Shown here: positions 52,856 to 64,000 of the stretch, piece after piece
Numbering within the stretch: position 1 is the stretch's first letter
How the letters are laid out: every line of letters starts with the position of its first letter
Source: Aspidapion aeneum
Taxonomy: Eukaryota > Arthropoda > Insecta > Coleoptera > Brentidae
NCBI GenBank assembly: GCA_963576565.1
Contig: OY755042.1
Coordinates: forward strand, 17,149,272-17,213,271
Direction: 5' to 3'
Length of the DNA stretch: 64,000 nt
The notes under the pieces: model-generated
Told to the model about the DNA's origin: nothing
What the model saw: only the letters and a program-made list of their open reading frames with translations
Database searches by the model: none
Translations under genes and position numbers: made by a program

Positions 52856-53730
52856 CATACACATACTTACATACATACATATCCCAAGCTAAAAACATTA
52901 CCCTTCCTTTCGCAACGCTGCAATTAGGTAAAAATGCTAAAAAGTTAGAATTCCGAATGGGTTCAGCCAGAGTAATTAAACTTGACGTGTATAATCGCCT
53001 TCACGTACTAAATTTTTAGGTGCTAAATTACATATTTGGCCCTGGTAGGCATATTGGGGCAATTGCACCTGTAGATCTAGGTCCAACTAAATTGGTAGTT
53101 CAGATAATCACTAACAGTTCCTCTATGTAAAAAAAATTATCAAATCTGTTAATAAGAATAAATTAGAAGCAAAAATTTTTGTCATTAACGATACAAAAAA
53201 ATTAAATGACCTATAGCCCTAGATCATCGAAATTGTTCCAAAATGGTCGGCTCGACCACTTCTTAATTTTAAATAATTTATAATTTGCCTCCGGCCCCTA
53301 GGAGCTGTAAGGGCCCAAAATCTTATTTTGACCTCACTTCATCTGAAATCGCTTTTTTTTTCTCCTGAAAGGCCATATTAACCGCTTTAAATATTTTTTT
53401 TAATTAATAGGCCTGTAGGTTCATTCATATAGGCTACTAATTTAATGACACCCAGATGTGGACGTGGAAAAATGTAGAAGTTATAAAGGATATTCTAGAA
53501 ACACATTTTGCCCCCACACTACTCTTACGGGCTATATATGTAATTTTTTTTGGCAGCTGAAGAATCAGCGCTGGAAGGTTGATACGCAAGCCAAGTTTTA
53601 TTACTCTAGCTTAAATCGTTGAGAATTGAAAATATATTTACAGATAAATCCTGTCCATGTTGATATTCTACCTTTTTAGCATTTTTATGTGTGTGTACAT
53701 GTCAGGCAGTGTTGGTTCCCACCAATTAGT

Positions 53731-53902
53731 AAGGGAACGTCCTTAAATTACGTAACGCAAAAATTTAGGATTTTTGACAGCCCCACTCCCCCCTCGTAAC
53801 GCATTTTCAAGAAAAAACACAATAAAAATACATTGAGTGTAGCGCAAGGCCAAACCCCCCCTCCCCGCCTAGAACGTTACGTAATATAAGGACAGTCCCT
53901 AA
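53731..53902. mobile_element. MITE, about 170 bp, with ttacgtaacg arms
   Basis: The left arm aacgtccttaaattacgtaa and the right arm ttacgtaatataaggacagt pair, with C/G-rich inner parts. Confidence 0.7.
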
Positions 53903-54289
53903 TTGACTTGACAGGTGTTATAAATCGACGGAAGACGCTATGGCCTCCTACTCTAAATTCTATAATTAGGTATTTACTACAATGTTTTTATTTGTTTTCT
54001 GAAATATCAATGCAGGGTGAGTGAAGTGGAGGTGCAGCTGCTCCATGCGGCCGATTTTGATGGCTGCCAAAGGCCGTTATCAACTTCTAATTCAAGATAA
54101 TTGTCAAGAGGTCATGCGGTGGCCGCCACACTTAGTTTCGATTCAAAGATGTAATATGTAGTTTAAAGGTTAAAGTTGGACATTATTGCAACCGAAGTTC
54201 GGAATAGTAAGATAAGATGTTATTACACTCACAGAGACAAAAAAAAATTAATAAATGGAATCCCAAAAGAGAGACTAAAAAATAAGATT

Positions 54290-55180
54290 ACGGACTACGA
54301 TTGCATTAGTCAAAACATACTTCGTCACTTTTTAATATATATATCGCAGTAGCTCTAAAAAACTGGAAACTTAAAGTACACAGCATGAGAATACAACTTA
54401 ACGACAGATTAACCATATACGCAATGCAGTTTGCTGACCACCAAGTTATAGTAGCTAAAGAAGACGTGGAGTATATGATGATAAAGCTATCGGAAGAATA
54501 CCAAAAGTGGCGGTTAACAGTGAACGTGGACAAGACAAAGTACTTGTGTATTGGAAACGAATCAAGTGAGTTACAACTAGACAATGGACAAACAATATCT
54601 CTATGCAATGAGTATGTATACTTGGGTGTCACATTTGATAAGACAGCAACGGACGGTTAAGAACTAGAAAAAATAATATTAAAAGCAAAAAAAATTCTTG
54701 GATGTCTTAACATTATTTTATGGAGCAGAGAAATAAAAAAGAATGAAAAATGTAACATATATGAAACAATGGTGAAAAGCACGCTGTTTTATAGAATAGA
54801 GACCTGTCGCGTAACAGAAAAATACAAAAAAAATAGAAAGTGTCAAAATGGATGCAATAAAAAGATCCATGAGAATATCTAGAACAGATCATGTAAGAAA
54901 TGAGATTATAAAAGAGAGAATGGGAATCGAGGGCATAACGGATGACACCACTAAAAGGCAACTGATCTGGTATGGCCATGTACAACGGATGAACGACGAG
55001 ATATTACCAAAACAGGTCCAAGAATGGCAACCAATAGGGCGCAGAAAAAGAGGGCGTCCTAAACTAGAATGGCAAAGGTCAATCGAAAGATCAATGAGTC
55101 AAAAAAATCTGACAGAAGATGATTGTCAGGACCGAAGAAGGTGCAGAATAGGCGTCGGACAACGTAGAAAAAAGTTTTAA
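54290..55180 (+). pseudogene. LINE ORF2 remnant (RT palm to C-terminus)
   Basis: Reads [47 protein letters not shown], then after a frame change [20 protein letters not shown] and RQLIWYGHVQRM. The catalytic FADD is changed to FADH. It belongs to the same family as 62036-63120. Confidence 0.85.
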
Positions 55181-55195
55181 GCTGACATAGTAGTA

Positions 55196-55400
55196 GTATA
55201 CTTCGAGTTAACATGAAGATGCTTGGACATAATATAAGCATAATAGCAGCCTATACACAATCAGATGACGAAAGAGTAGCCACAAAATACCTGGGAAATA
55301 AATATGCTTGGCGATTTTAATAGTCGAACTGGTAGTTAAACCCAAAGCAAACTGGTAGGGCCATTTGGAGAGAAGTAACAAATGACAATGGCTGAGCACT
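55196..55400 (+). pseudogene. LINE endonuclease fragment
   Basis: Contains AAYTQSDDERVATK and, in another frame, MLGDFNSRTG, the endonuclease signature of insect LINEs. It is broken by a frameshift and stops. Confidence 0.65.
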
Positions 55401-55449
55401 GCAAAACTTCAAGTTTGAGACAAATCGGTTTAAAAATCAAAAAATCCGC

Positions 55450-56055
55450 CATTGTCTGTCTGTCTGTCTGTATGTCTGTCTGTATGTATGTCTGTATGTC
55501 TGTCTGTAACGACCAACGCGCATAACTTAAAAACCGCATGCCCGATTTCAATGAAATTTTGTACCTAGGCTGGGTCTTGCGTCGAGATGGTCCCATTTAA
55601 AAACAAACAAAATCCATTGAACACAAGCCAAATAAAAGTGTGGGGGTAGATTTCAAAAATTTGAGTTTATGTGAAAATATGGCGTGTGTGATATAAAACG
55701 AAAGGTAATTGAGTCTGGAGTTAAATAAAATACATTTTAGTTTTTTTTTTAAAAGGGTTGGGGTAGATTTCAAAAACTAGAGTTTACGTGAAAATATGGC
55801 GTGTGTGATATCACACGAAAGGTAAGTAAGTCCGAAGTCAAACAAAATACATTTTAATTTTTTTTTTAAGGGTGGGCGTAGATTTCAAAAATTTGAGTTT
55901 AAGTCAAAATATGGCTTGTGTTGTATCAAACGATAGGTAATTTAATCTGGAGTTCAATAAAATATATTTCAGTTTTTAGTTATGTTAGCTCACACGTACA
56001 CTATGCCTATAGTACCTAGTGAGCTTAGGGGCGCATACATTGGCAGAGTATTTGA
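55450..56055. mobile_element. Non-autonomous element with CTGT/TATG end, copy 2
   Basis: Homologue of the element at 17053-19546. Its microsatellite is only about 55 bp and is mixed (CTGT and ATGT units). The internal repeats and the right-end hairpin are preserved. It ends ttggcagagtat before a different flank. Confidence 0.6.
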
Positions 56056-56277
56056 ATCGTTTTTCAGGACGGTTTTTCAAAATAACTTTTTTATTTAAAA
56101 TCTGTGTTTGATGAGCTCCTTTCACGCTAAACACATATGGTCACCCTAGTTAAGAATGCTTCTTAATCACACAAATTAATGTACTCGTAGGAGTGTGATT
56201 TTTATCATGTTTATATTAGATTTCTTTGGTTTCAATTTACAAATAAATAAATAAATAAAGTATTCTAAAGTAGTTGT

Positions 56278-56457
56278 CTAATTATGCAAATAACTTTTGT
56301 ACGCCATTTCTGCGGCCCTCTTGTTTCGATACACTGGATAGTAAGGTACTGGCAAAGGAGCTGCAATTGGTACAGCTTGAGGAAGGTAATCAATATGATG
56401 CGGTTCCACTACATGGTGGTCTACGACTGGCTGCGCGTAGTGAAGTACTTCGTACGA
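56278..56457 (-). CDS. Osiris gene 2, exon 4 (His/Pro-rich tail and AxxMAY motif)
   Basis: The acceptor on the minus strand is ttcttttag. It encodes 59 residues starting [20 protein letters not shown] and ending [13 protein letters not shown], then TAG at 56280-56278. The SYEV..H start and the A-x-x-M-A-Y end are typical of Osiris C-termini. Confidence 0.88.
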   Translation of the reverse strand, partial: SYEVLHYAQPVVDHHVVEPHHIDYLPQAVPIAAPLPVPYYPVYRNKRAAEMAYKSYLHN

Positions 56458-59400
56458 CTAAAAGAAAAAAAATGCATTATTAAATTTTTTATAAACTATA
56501 TACTCATGTATATGGTCCCGATAGGCACAAGAGAATATTCTCTTTGCATATTCCGCATGCACACACGGTGTACACGAAAGTATTATTATTGGGAATTTTT
56601 TCAAAACGTACCATTTATGTACAGTCGAAGACTTTTTAAATTGCCGTTTTATTTTTTCTGGCAAAATTAATCAACTAAAGAAATCAAAAAAAAAATAATT
56701 TTAAAATATGTATGTATACAGACAGAGGTAAGGTTCACAACTTTTTTGTTTTGGTTCAAACTACTTTTTCAAATAGGAATTTTTTTTATTTTCCAGGGCG
56801 GAAATTTAAAAAGTCCCCGACTGTACCAGGTATGTCCTTTTGGTATATTTTAAAATGCACATTAGAGAATATACTTTTAGTATATACTTGATATATTCTT
56901 CTGGTATAATCTAAAAATAATATTCCCGAATATACTTTTAGTTTATACCTGAAATATTCTTTCAGTTTAATCTAAAAAGAATATTATAGAATATGATTTT
57001 AGTTGGTTTACGATATATTTTTTGGTATATTCTAAAATGATTATTAAAATATATGCTTCTAGATTATGTCTAATATATTATTTTAGTATATTCTAAAAAT
57101 AATATTTAGAATAACATTTTAGTTTATACCCAGCTTATTTTTTGGTATATTCTAAAATAAATATTAGACAATATACGTTTAGTTTTGTTTTAGAAAATCT
57201 TTTGGAATATTCTAATATGAATATTAGAGAATATACTTTAAATTTGTGCCTGATATATACTATTAGTATATTTTTAAAATGATATTCTAGAATATCATTT
57301 TAGTTTATTTCCGGTAAATTTTTTTTCGTTAAATAAATATTAGTAGTTACATGTATACCTTCAGTTTCTTGATTTATTTTTTTAGTATGTTCAAAAAAAA
57401 TATATTCTAGAATATAGCTTCAGTTTATTTCCGGTATATTCGTTTGATATATTTTGAAATGAATATTAGAGAAGATAGTTTCAGTTTATATACCTAAAAC
57501 ATTCCTTTAGTATATAGGGTGTACCAAATGAAAGCAACTACATGGGGATTTCGGAAACGGTAAGAGATACGAATTTGTTTAAAAAAAAAAAAGTTGCGCT
57601 ATTCTAAGCACAATCAGATGCCGTATCAAAATTAAAAATATCTACAGGGGTTTTTAAAATGTCGAGCAACAACTAAAAATTGTGTTTTTTGAAAAATTGA
57701 AATTTCGCCGCCATCTTTCAAACAAATTTAATGAAATTTGGTAGTTTTATATAAGCAACTACGGCCAATTGAATGATCTTAATAGTTTTTTTCTAGGCGT
57801 TCTCGTTTTTTTGAAACCATAGCCAACTTTGTTAATTCTTAGTACTCCCATATTGGATATATACTTCAATAAATAGAGCATAAAAAGAGCTTTAAAACCA
57901 TGTATAATAAGCCTATCTTTGGATGACGGAAAATGTGAATTAAAAAAAAAAATTCACTTAGTTGGCTGTGAAACAAATGTCGTGGTTGTGTTTGTTGTTA
58001 TACCTACGTAACAACCTTTCAAAACTTTTCCATTTATTTGGGGTAAGTTTGGATTTATTATTTAATTTGAAATAAAATTAAAAACCGATAACAAAGCATT
58101 AAATTGAATAAGAAAATGTTCGAAAATTCCACCGTTGTTATTCATGCAAATCCTGCATCGATGAATTGAACATGGAAAGGTTTCCCAATTTGGAAACCAA
58201 TCTATATGAAGTCAATTAGGGTTCAATCCCAGCACAGGCAATACCAATGTTTTCCAATTCGGAAATCTTCCCATATTAAACTCAATTGGCAGTGTAACTC
58301 TAAAAATATCACAATTTATTGAGAAACTTTTAAACTATTAATGAAATATTTAGCAAATTTTTGAAAGATGGTTATGTAGGTCTGATAATAAATACAAAAA
58401 CGGTATTTATTTACAGCCACAAGTCACACCTTTTTAAAAATAAATTCTATATACATGGTTAAAAAGTTTTTTTCCTACTTGCGAGCGTAAAATTCGATTT
58501 TCCTTAAAGGCGTGCCCGAACTCCGCAAAGCGTCGTTCGGGCAACTGCCGTCGCGTGCGTAAAAGGATCACTTTCCGCACTAGTTAGTCAACTATGGCGG
58601 CTGTTAAAAATAACAAATTTGACTTACTAGGGACATTTTGGGTCAGCTAAAATAACAGAAAATTTGCCAGCAGGTATTGTTATTGTTACTAAGAATAACG
58701 GTAACATTGAGGACATGAAATATTGATTTTGGAACACTAAAGAAAAGCATAATACAAAAGTTAATTCAGTAGTTTCACACTCCTTTAACTTTTTGTTTAT
58801 TTATATTTGTTTATTTATTTTTATTAGATTTATGGCTTTTTGCAAACTAAACTACTAAATTTTAGTAAAAAATTCGTCTGGATTAAAAAGAACAATACAA
58901 AACTAACCTTAAAATATAACGGTAATATTAAAGGCCGGCCACCGTAAACACCGGGCGCCGTTACCGTAAATAGCAAAAGAGGAGCCAGAAGCTACTAATG
59001 CGCAGACTCAGTAATAACATTAACGGTAAAAAAGTGTAAAATACGCGACCCAAAATGTCCCTTTTATCATCATTCGTTTAGCCGTAGTCGCTAATAAAAG
59101 ACTACCAAGTTTTATTGAATTTGTGAACAGGATGGCCACGATATTAAAATTTTGCTAACAAAACAACTTTTAGTTCTCGATATTTTGACAACCCCTGTAG
59201 AAATTTTAATTCGGATATAGCATTTGGCTTCAGTCGGAGTAGCGCTTTTTTTTCATAAACTGTATCTCTTACCGTTTTTGAAGTCCCCATATTGTTAATT
59301 TACACTTCTTGAATCTGGGACATCATCTATAGGGGAGATATGATCAAAAATACTTACTGGCGGCTTAGTGAACTTGGAGAAAATGGCGATTGCACCGGTC

Positions 59401-62400
59401 AACACTAAAGAAATAAGGCCTAATGTAAGTGCTTTCCATGTTTTAAGAGCAATTAAAGTGAGCGCTAAGGGCACCAAAAACGCTGTTTTGAACTTCAGTC
59501 CTAACAAGAAGGGAAATATGACTTTCTTCACAATTTTTGAACGGCCTAAAATTTAAAAAAATTCAGTTAATATAAACCTAAAGAAAGTAATCCACGGAAC
59601 TTATTTTTCGCCTACATTTGGGGATATATGTTTATTACTTATTGCAAAACCAGTAACTAACACAAAGTTATCAAGACCTTTTTGTTTCATACAATCGTCC
59701 ACTTCAATATTAGGTATACTTAGATTTGGGTTTTTTTCCTGCTTAATCAATTTTTTGTGTTTGTTTAGTCTACGAATAAGCGTAAGCAACTTGGACTGAA
59801 GAAAAATACAGGTTTGTAATAAAAGTTGTCTGGCCTTCATTTAAAGAATTTATTTAGTGGCAGATCCAGGGGGGCAGAGGGGTCCGGTTCCCCTCTCTCA
59901 GACATAACTTATTTTTTAGTTTAGTAGCAGTTTTTTAAAATTCTCCTGCGGCGCCATAAATCTCCTTTAGATTCAAAATTTTACACCTCAGACCAATCAA
60001 AAACCCCTAATAAAAATATTTTAATGTTTGCTGCCTCTATTTATATTTAGGTTTATTTTTTACAACATGAAGGTGTTAGGCCAAAAAAACGTCTTTTCTA
60101 TTGGCTGCCAGTACTTTCCGCCAGTAACCTCTCGTGGGTCGTGGAATATGCGGTTAAAATATTGACGTCTAATTTCGGGAAACCCTGTATAAGCAGCATA
60201 CATTATTAAAGGCTAGAAAAATTACATTCTGTCAAAGTTTATAGTGTCTACTTAATTTCTTGGATTCTTATATATATTAAACTATTTCTCGCTACTATTA
60301 CTTAATTTTCCTTTTATGAAAATGCACTTTGACCAATATTTTTCAATTATTTGAAACTGTTTAACTTTTTATTTATTACTTGTGGTTTGTTACATATAAC
60401 AGTACAGTGGCCTATATAGAAAAAAGGTTCGGGGTGGGCCCATGACAGTTTTAGGGGGGGGGGAGCGAGACCCCATCAAGACGTATTTTATGCTATTTTA
60501 TGTTTGTATTCATGAAATATGTGGAAAATATCTAAAAAGTTTTTAGTTTTGAGGGGGGGATCCGGGCCCCCCTTATATACGCCACTGTAACAGTACTCTT
60601 TGGGCCTAAGTAAGTAAGTTTGGTGTATGTTAACTATATGGCTTTCATAAACAAATTTTTATCTACAAAACTATTTATTGATTGATTTCTTCTTTACCAG
60701 GAGCGGTTCCAGACTTTAGAAAAAGAGGGGGGGATTTTTTTGTTCAGGTGTGTAGTAGACCAGAATGTGCCTCTTATATTTGGAGTTTTCTGGACAAAAG
60801 GGGAGGCAATTGCCTCCTCTGCCCGCTTACCGGGACCGCCACTGTATTTACCAACTAAAAAGACATATTATATTTTATTTAACATTAGCTTTTTTAACAA
60901 GGGTTTTGTATTCTGTGGCAATAAAGCAAGTGCAGATTTAAACGGGGGGGGGGGTTCGCGTGGTAATGACCCCCCATCCACCCCTAGAAAAATAAGCACT
61001 CTTTGTTAATAATTAAGGGAAAAGCAGGAGAATTATCCCTCTATTATCCCTCTATTATCCGACTATTACTCTCGCCCCCTAGATTTTGACCCAGTGAGAA
61101 ATATTTTGATGCATAATAAAAACTAATTGATTTATTTTCGCAGTCCTAGTTTTTAAAAAGTAACTTACCGGTTGCTGCTAGTGGAACCTGAATGGGCTCT
61201 GCTTGAAAGGTTCGTGGCACCAAATTGCCTAGAGGTCCATCCGGACGTAACAGGGCTGGTGGTTTAGCAACTAGATTGTGACTAACTAAGAAGTCGTCTA
61301 CTCTATCCAAAATGTCTCTATTACTCCTTTGCATCTATAAAACAGTTTATTTTTAGTTTAAAAAAATCAGTGCCTTATTGCCTTCCAAAATTGCTTGGAA
61401 ACAGCTTAAGTCGCAAGGAGATACGGTATTTTTATCAATACATTTAAGGAGAAGTTTCCAAATTATGCATTGTGAGAAAGTTTTATGAAAATTCTGTTTC
61501 TGAAATTTGATAATAACTTTTGTTTAGGCTAAAGCACGATTTTATTTAGTAAAGATTTTATTTGAAATTCATCCAGTTGTTTCACTTTAAAAATTAGCAT
61601 CAAATTTAAAAATACTTTAAACAGCTATTTTGGAAAGGCGTAATTTATATTTAGCAAAACCTAGAAGATGACTAATTTTAAAACAAATAGATTATTATGA
61701 TTAGGTTTAGCAGAAAAACCATATGCTTTAGCAAGGACCAACGAAAAAACTGAGCGAGCTGTCGTTTAAAGGAGAAGTATTATGTTTCCTACTACTACAA
61801 AAATTTTTAAAACGTTTATGATGACACTAAATACTAAATACCACCCGAACTGCACAACTTATATTTCCCGGGGGGGTTAAAAAGATTCTAATTAACAGTA
61901 ATAAATATAAGAAGATACATACAGGGCAGATCTAAAGATCGAAACAAACAAGACTAACTCGTTACCACATTTGCAATATCACAGAAATCATTCACCAAAA
62001 TCGAAACCATCAATTTAAAGTACTACTATTATGTCGGTTTAGAACGTTTTTCTACGTTGTTCGACGCCTATTCTCCACCTTTTTTGGCAATCTTTTGTCG
62101 TTCATCCGTTGTACATGGCCGTACGATATCAGTTGCCTTTTAGTGATGACATCCGTTATGCTTCCCTCGATTCCCATTCTCTCTTTTATGATCTCATTTC
62201 TTATGTGATCTGTTCTAGATATTCTCGTTGATCTCCTTATTTATGTATGTATGTATGTATTTTTCTGTTACGCGACGTCTCTATTCCATACAACAGCGTG
62301 CTTTTCTTAATTGTTTCATATATGTTAATTTTACATTCTTTTTTATCTCTCTGCTCCATAAAATACTGTTAAGACATCCGATAACCGTTCTTGCTTTTAC

Positions 62401-63729
62401 TATTCTTTTTTCCAGTTCTTTACAGTCTGTTCCTGTCTTATCAAATGTGACACCGAAGTATACATACTTATTGCATGGAGATATTACTTTTCCATTGTCT
62501 AGTTCTAGCTCACTGGATTCGTTCCAGTATATAAGTACTGGGTCTTGTCTACGTTCACTGTTAATTCCCACTTTTGGTATTCTTCCATTAACTTTCTTAT
62601 CATACACTTCATGTCTTTTTTATCATTAGCTACAATTACTTGGTCGTCAGCAAACTGTAGTGTGTATATGGTAAATCGGTCCTTAAGTTGTATTCCCATG
62701 CCGTGCACCTTACGTTTCCAGTTTTTTGGAGCTACTGCGATTTATATTTTAAAAAGAGTTGGAGAGATTCAATATCACTGTCTTAAGCCTTTTGTTACCA
62801 GGAATTCTTTTGAAAGTCGATTTCCAATATTAATTTTAGAATTTGATCCTTTTTATAGTATCGCTTTTATGTATGTATGATTGATATTAGTCTGCTTTAA
62901 CACTGTCCATAATTTTTCAACTGGAACGGTATCATATGCTTTTTGTAGTTCCACAAAGGTAACATAAGACTCTATATTTCTGGCGCTCCTTTTCTCAATT
63001 ACTTGTTTAAGACAAAAAACAATATCACTACAAGATCTGCCTGCACAAAACCCACTTTGCTCTTCTTCTTGTTCGTGAAAATCACTCTCTATTAGATCTC
63101 CAAGAATCCTACCGTACAATCAATCTACTTAGAGTACTGGTCACTGAAATTCCTCTCTAATTGTTGCAATCCAGCTTGTTTCCTTTTTTTATGTATTCAA
63201 AGTGCTTTTAAGAAAACTTTAGAAAGAAAAAGCAGCTAAGCTACTAAGTAAGAATTTTCTTATTAATCGTGTTGTTTACCTTTGGAATGTCCTAGAAGGC
63301 AACACAGTAACAGCAACAAGTGTAAACTCATTTAAAAACGATTAAACAAAGTGTTAAAACAGCAAGAGAAATGGTTCAATATAGTGCTCAAAAAAAAAAC
63401 TATAAATACAACTAAACATTTAGCTTCATCGGGTTGGCCGCCTGCTACCGTAAAATAACAGAATTAAAGGGTTATGAATATTTACTCACATCAGCATCCC
63501 TGTAGTTATTTCTCACAATCGCTAAGTCTTCAGTAAGTTTAATCACGGGACTATCCGAAATCGAATTGGTCCATCGCAAAGCTTTTGGTTTTGCACAGCT
63601 TATCGAAAAATCTTTTAAACATGAATGGTAAATATCACTAACAAGTTCAACTACAGAAGGGTTTGCTTGAGCAAAACTGAGCTTAATCAGTACTCCGAAT
63701 AAAATAAATAAATATTTTACGCACGTCAT
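56278..63729 (-). CDS. Osiris family (DUF1676) protein, 4 exons, 257 aa
   Basis: The minus-strand exons are 63729-63490, 61334-61169, 59545-59358 and 56457-56278. All junctions are GT-AG and in frame. Residues 1-22 form a signal peptide ([20 protein letters not shown]). C37 and C45 (CLKDFSISC) form the two-Cys region. Residues 137-198 carry a basic start (RSKIVKK) and the hydrophobic DUF1676 domain with [18 protein letters not shown]. The last exon has SYEVLHY, a His/Pro/Val-rich stretch and [10 protein letters not shown] (246-255), a variant of AQxLAY. Family proteins are membrane proteins of the secretory pathway involved in cuticle formation. The exon 3 frame also runs on to a stop at 59295, but a strong gtaagt donor and the matching last exon favour splicing. 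The introns carry a LINE, TIR elements and an AT-rich array. Confidence 0.92.
56838..57510. repeat. AT-rich minisatellite, about 11 units of 61-66 bp
   Basis: Units resemble tggtatattctaaaatgaat plus attagagaatatacttttag plus tttatacctgatatattct. Strong divergence between units. It lies in intron 3 of Osiris gene 2. Confidence 0.85.
57525..59297. mobile_element. Long-TIR element, about 1.77 kb, in Osiris gene 2 intron 3
   Basis: Arms of about 140 bp: atggggatttcggaaacggt and aagagatac on the left pair with gtatctcttaccgtttttga and agtccccat on the right. The inner part ctacaggggtttttaaaatg also pairs. It ends about 60 bp from exon 3. Confidence 0.75.
58629..59062. mobile_element. MITE with AGGGACATTTTGGGTC ends, copy 2, 434 bp
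   Basis: Perfect 16-bp inverted ends (58629-58644 and 59047-59062). It is inverted relative to 43042-43454 and nested inside the larger TIR element 57525-59297. Confidence 0.85.
59358..59545 (-). CDS. Osiris gene 2, exon 3 (DUF1676 hydrophobic core)
   Basis: The acceptor on the minus strand is aaattttag and the donor is gtaagt after FTKPP. It encodes the basic RSKIVKK segment and the hydrophobic region [15 protein letters not shown] then [13 protein letters not shown]. Two bases complete the glycine codon begun in exon 2. Confidence 0.92.
60405..60587. mobile_element. hAT-like MITE, 183 bp, exact 8-bp target duplication
   Basis: Ends cagtggcctatata and tatatacgccactg. TAACAGTA flanks both sides (60397-60404, 60588-60595). 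The interior has runs of G. Confidence 0.9.
60699..60844. mobile_element. hAT-like MITE, about 146 bp, near-duplicate flanks
   Basis: The left end aggagcggttcc pairs with the right end gggaccgccactg. Flanks are tctttacc and tatttacc (one mismatch). Confidence 0.65.
61169..61334 (-). CDS. Osiris gene 2, exon 2
   Basis: The acceptor on the minus strand is gttttatag and the donor is gtaagt. It encodes 55 codons plus one base, including [16 protein letters not shown] and [20 protein letters not shown]. The ATG at its first codon is internal to the protein. Confidence 0.9.
62036..63120 (-). pseudogene. LINE ORF2 remnant in intron 1 of Osiris gene 2
   Basis: Minus strand: [34 protein letters not shown], then [18 protein letters not shown] with the catalytic FADD intact, and [20 protein letters not shown]. 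Several frameshifts. RTE-like by memory; the clade is tentative. Confidence 0.85.
63490..63729 (-). CDS. Osiris gene 2, exon 1 (signal peptide and two-Cys region)
   Basis: 80 whole codons from ATG at 63729 to donor gtgagt. It contains the signal peptide, then the CLKDFSISC cysteine pair and a helix-like segment ending VRNNYRDAD. Confidence 0.92.
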
Positions 63730-63788
63730 TTTTTATTTTTTTTTTAAGTTTGCATTCAGTTAACCGACCGACGTGCGTACAAATTTGT

Positions 63789-63824
63789 TATGATAAGCAT
63801 TATTATTACAAAGAAAAATTTATA
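63789..63824 (-). promoter_or_regulatory. Core promoter of Osiris gene 2: TATAAATT plus TCATA initiator
   Basis: On the minus strand TATAAATT starts at 63824 and TCATA at 63793, with the initiator A at 63791. The spacing is 33 bp, the same as for Osiris gene 1. The 5' leader would be about 61 nt and ends in an A-rich stretch before ATG at 63729. Confidence 0.55.
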
Positions 63825-64000
63825 GACTCGGTAACGGAAATTCAAAAATCAAAGCTCCATATTGGGAACTAAAGAATGCGATCAGTAGTGATGAATTGGT
63901 TACGCGCTTTTATTAAGGGCCTGACAAAAATGAAAGTGTTAAATATCGGGATTTTAAGAAGTTTTACACTACTATAGTTATAATGTGAAAAAATATAAGA

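Larger units (their letters stand above)
59546..61168. other. Intron 2 of Osiris gene 2, MITE-rich
   Basis: Contains G-run hAT-type MITEs (60405-60587, 60699-60844) and a fragment at about 59857. A minus-strand open frame at 59601-59840 matches no family I know. Confidence 0.5.

Noticed and set aside
59295..59357. Read-through end of Osiris gene 2 at 59295
   Set aside because: A gtaagt donor at 59357 and an in-frame last exon at 56457-56278 with Osiris-type C-terminus fit better.

Overview
This is an AT-rich, repeat-dense piece of an insect genome, most likely a beetle or related holometabolan; the order is a guess from the repeat style and gene content. It carries spliced genes with GT-AG introns, Osiris family genes (known only from insects and close relatives) and many mariner, hAT, P-like, LINE and MITE remnants. 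No bacterial features were seen.

Region 1 (1-11606) has no host exon I can support. It holds MITEs, a hAT element of about 3 kb with an exact 8-bp target duplication, a mariner transposase remnant, a LINE remnant and a palindromic MITE that ends 85 bp before the first host exon.

Region 2 (11607-39369, + strand) is most of a class VI POU-homeobox gene, the orthologue of Drosophila pdm3 and vertebrate POU6F1/POU6F2. Eight constitutive exons join in one frame to give 476 residues plus a partial first codon. The glutamine/asparagine/serine/proline-rich N-terminal part is followed by a complete POU-specific domain and POU homeodomain. The true 5' end is not in view. A 45-bp in-frame cassette microexon (29249-29293) sits inside the POU-specific domain. 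The introns are swollen by transposons, chiefly a degraded LINE of about 6 kb that is itself split by an element carrying a 1.9-kb (CTGT)n tract.

Region 3 (39370 to about 43976) is the pdm3 3'UTR, which contains a foldback element, followed by an intergenic stretch with MITEs.

Region 4 (44039-63729, - strand) holds two complete Osiris (DUF1676) genes in tandem. The first is compact: 3 exons, 237 aa, no cysteine pair. The second has 4 exons over about 7.5 kb, 257 aa, with a signal peptide, a two-Cys region, the hydrophobic domain and an A-x-x-M-A-Y version of the AQxLAY motif. Both have a TATA box exactly 33 bp upstream of a TCAT-type initiator. Region 4 also holds hAT, pogo and other TIR elements, a helentron-like element and two related LINE fragments.

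pdm3 encodes a nuclear transcription factor. The Osiris genes encode secretory-pathway membrane proteins linked to cuticle formation. Nothing in the sequence shows that they work together; the two sets converge on a shared intergenic region.
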